Assembly (NCBI GenBank): GCA_019057775.1
Contig: JAHLWT010000174.1
Span: 1-64,000, forward strand
DNA from: Promethearchaeota archaeon
GTDB lineage: Archaea; Asgardarchaeota; Lokiarchaeia; Sigynarchaeales; SOKP01
Direction of reading: 5' to 3'
DNA length: 64,000 nt
Part shown: positions 62,264-64,000 of the stretch, one piece after another
Numbering within the stretch: position 1 is the first letter of the stretch
How the letters are laid out: each line of letters starts with the position of its first letter
Program-made: the position numbers and the translations under genes
The notes under the pieces: generated by a model
Told to the model about the DNA's origin: nothing
Seen by the model: only the letters and a program-made list of their open reading frames with translations
Databases searched by the model: none

Positions 62264-62960
62264 ATTATCGAAAATTTATCATTATTATGGGAGCGCAAAA
62301 GTGCTCGCTGAACTTAATTTAAAAGTTGAGGAAAAAACTCTAGCTGCTGTTATTGGTCCAAATGGAGTTGGAAAATCCACACTTCTTAGGCTAATATCTG
62401 GTTTAGAAGAGCCTGATAGAGGAAAAATAGAATTTTTAGGTGAAAGAATCGACGGCTTAAAAGCCCATAAAATCGCTAAAAAAGGAATTTCTCAATGCCC
62501 AGACCGTCGTAGATTATTTTACGATTTAAATGTTGAAGATAATATTAAGATGGGAGCATATTTATTAAAAAACAAGCAAAAATATAAGGAGTTGAAAGAT
62601 TTTGTTTATACGATTTTCCCTCGATTAAAAGAGAGGCGAAAACAACGAGCAGCAACGTTAAGTGGTGGCGAACAACAAATGCTTGCAATAGCACGTGCTT
62701 TAATGTCAAAACCTAAACTTCTCTTGTTGGACGAGCCTTCAGTAGGTTTAGCTCCAAAAGTTAAGAAAAGTATATTTGATGCAATTGAAAAAATAAAACA
62801 AGAAGGCACAACTACTTTGATAGTTGAACAGGATATAGCTTTAGCAATGAATGTTGCAGATATTATTCATGTGCTTGAAGAAGGAAAAATTGAAATAAGA
62901 GGAACAAAAGAAGAATTAGAAAAAGAACCACGAATAAGAAAGGTCTATTTAGGCATATAG
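62256..62960 (+). CDS. livF: LivF-type branched-chain amino acid ABC transporter ATPase
   Basis: About 234 residues. Walker A GPNGVGKST, LivF-specific SQCPDRRRLFYDLNVEDN, signature LSGGEQQMLAIARAL, Walker B LLLLDEPSVGLAP, H-loop replaced as VEQD (typical of LivF, which has Q/E there), and the end RIRKVYLGI. It powers uptake of branched-chain amino acids or amides. TTG 62256 is chosen: GAGGTG (62244-62249) lies six bases ahead, while GTG 62247 is part of that site. The usual partners livG, livH and livM are absent downstream. Confidence 0.88.
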   Translation: MLELSKIYHYYGSAKVLAELNLKVEEKTLAAVIGPNGVGKSTLLRLISGLEEPDRGKIEFLGERIDGLKAHKIAKKGISQCPDRRRLFYDLNVEDNIKMGAYLLKNKQKYKELKDFVYTIFPRLKERRKQRAATLSGGEQQMLAIARALMSKPKLLLLDEPSVGLAPKVKKSIFDAIEKIKQEGTTTLIVEQDIALAMNVADIIHVLEEGKIEIRGTKEELEKEPRIRKVYLGI

Positions 62961-63103
62961 CTAATTTAAGCCCAATGAAGTTATTCAATTGATATAAATG
63001 CAAGATTGAAATTAGGAATTCTTCCACTATTATACTGTTTTTGAAATTAAACCTTATATATTTTGCACGTATTCAATAGATATACTATAACATAGGAGTC
63101 AAA

Positions 63104-64000
63104 ATGGATATATTCACGCACTTATTGATGGGAACTTTAGCTTGTTTTATATTATTAGGAAAAGTTTGCCCTGAAGCCATTATCCTGCTATGGGTAATGT
63201 CTGTTTTTCCTGATCTTGATGTATTCCTTGAACCTTTACAGAAAATTCGGAAGATGTATTTCTTATCCCACAAAGCAGGTTCACACTCTTATATTATAGG
63301 ATTAATTTTTACAGGGATTGTTAGTTTAATTATTACAATATTTAGACATTGTGCGTTTGTGGAGATATGGATTGCAGGATTCATTGGTTATTCTATTCAT
63401 GTGTCTTTGGATTTCTTTACAGCGTCAAAAGTCCCAATTTTTTACCCCCTTTCAAAAAAAGAATTTAGGATTATTGCTGATAGAGCCATAAACCCATTTT
63501 TAGGACTTTTTTCGGGAATGAATCTCTTAGTTTTACTAATTTCTTATTATATTAAACCAGATTATTACTATTTTATGAACCTAACTTCCTTTTATATATA
63601 TGTATATTTAATTCTTTTTGGATTTCGCACTATCATAAGAATAATTGTTCAAATCAGATCACCTGAAGGTTCTCATTATATACCAGGATTTATTCCAATA
63701 TTTTATTTAATTCTTGAGAACAAAGAGTCTGAGAAAAGTTTTACATTTAGATTGTTTAAACGCTCTATTTTTTCTACAAAAAAAAAAGAACTTTTATCCA
63801 CACAAATTTTAAAAAATTCTAATGAGATGTTCTTCTTTGAAAAAACGATAGAAGTGAGCAGAGATTACAGATTTTTTCATAAATGGAACGCACTCTTCCC
63901 CTTTTTTAAAGAAAATGATGAATTAATCAATGTAATACTTATTCTAGCTGAGAGTTATTCCCGGATGTCATCTCATTTTCTCTCGGTAGTTTTTAACAAA
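63104..64000 (+). CDS. YdjM-like membrane metal-dependent hydrolase, runs off the window
   Basis: 299 codons to the window end without a stop. Starts MDIFTHLLMGTLACFILLG; SVFPDLDVF, HKAGSHSYIIG and HVSLDFFTASKVPIFYPLSK are the metal-binding core of the YdjM/PF04307 family. About five spans in the first 200 residues, then a soluble tail (about 225-299) absent in short family members. Function unknown. AGGAG precedes the ATG. Confidence 0.75.
   Translation, partial: MDIFTHLLMGTLACFILLGKVCPEAIILLWVMSVFPDLDVFLEPLQKIRKMYFLSHKAGSHSYIIGLIFTGIVSLIITIFRHCAFVEIWIAGFIGYSIHVSLDFFTASKVPIFYPLSKKEFRIIADRAINPFLGLFSGMNLLVLLISYYIKPDYYYFMNLTSFYIYVYLILFGFRTIIRIIVQIRSPEGSHYIPGFIPIFYLILENKESEKSFTFRLFKRSIFSTKKKELLSTQILKNSNEMFFFEKTIEVSRDYRFFHKWNALFPFFKENDELINVILILAESYSRMSSHFLSVVFNK

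Overview
The window is AT-rich DNA of archaeal character, most likely from an Asgard archaeon of the Lokiarchaeia type. This is inferred from gene content; no rRNA or classical marker lies in the window. Supporting signs are a Roadblock/LC7 protein, a tandem longin/roadblock-like protein, a small Ras-like GTPase, Shoc2-type leucine-rich-repeat proteins, SCP2-like proteins, a tRNA carrying three introns, archaeal polyprenol-kinase-like membrane enzymes, and many bacterial-type genes (cold-shock protein, PAS histidine kinases, methyl-accepting signalling protein, MFS symporter). Ribosome-binding sites of GAGGTG/GGAGG type and TTG starts are common.

Layout. 0-5.7 kb: a radical-SAM/AlkD DNA-repair pair, membrane proteins and a nitronate-monooxygenase-like enzyme. 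6-10.5 kb: an accessory patch with three copies of a G-rich intergenic repeat, an LRR gene, a cold-shock gene, a three-intron tRNA-Phe joined directly to a headless proline iminopeptidase, and several decayed genes. 10.7-16 kb: inositol dehydrogenase and sugar symporter, Hsp20, and Zn-ribbon proteins. 16-24.5 kb: signalling (Roadblock, longin-like, RHH-HisKA-REC, methyl-accepting protein with a small membrane partner, a large PAS histidine kinase with a REC protein) and two tRNAs. 24.5-46.4 kb: small HTH proteins, LRR, SCP2, formylglutamate amidohydrolase-like protein, B12-radical SAM, a frameshifted mutY, a second RHH-HisKA-REC with a second kinase, methyltransferase, TatD, thymidylate synthase, Lys-rich mini-proteins, a ubiquitin-like protein, paired CTP-type polyprenol kinases, Maf, DUF1028 and a RimK-type ligase. 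46.6-48.1 kb: a two-gene GTPase module.

48.2-54.2 kb is a tight four-gene operon: a degenerate AAA+ protein, a divergent SMC, a ScpA-like kleisin and a ScpB-like protein. Next to it, 54.9-58.4 kb encodes a 1186-residue transmembrane receptor: beta-helix, thrombospondin-3-like acidic repeats, CARDB, one membrane span, an HEPN-like region and a TIR domain. Its layout resembles a Toll-like receptor. The gene lies between two nearly identical 69-bp direct repeats, the right one running into the 3' end of arsR, so it looks like a cassette inserted behind arsR.

58.9-62 kb is an arsenic cluster (arsR, operator, acr3, small Cys proteins) followed by a duplicated two-gene cassette with conserved mini-ORFs. 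The window ends with livF behind a livG remnant and a partial YdjM-like membrane protein.

The strongest candidates for undescribed biology are the HEPN-TIR receptor with its flanking repeats, the pseudo-AAA/SMC/ScpAB operon, the G-rich intergenic repeat, the RHH-HisKA-REC proteins, and a recurrent Shine-Dalgarno-to-ATC/ATT start pattern.
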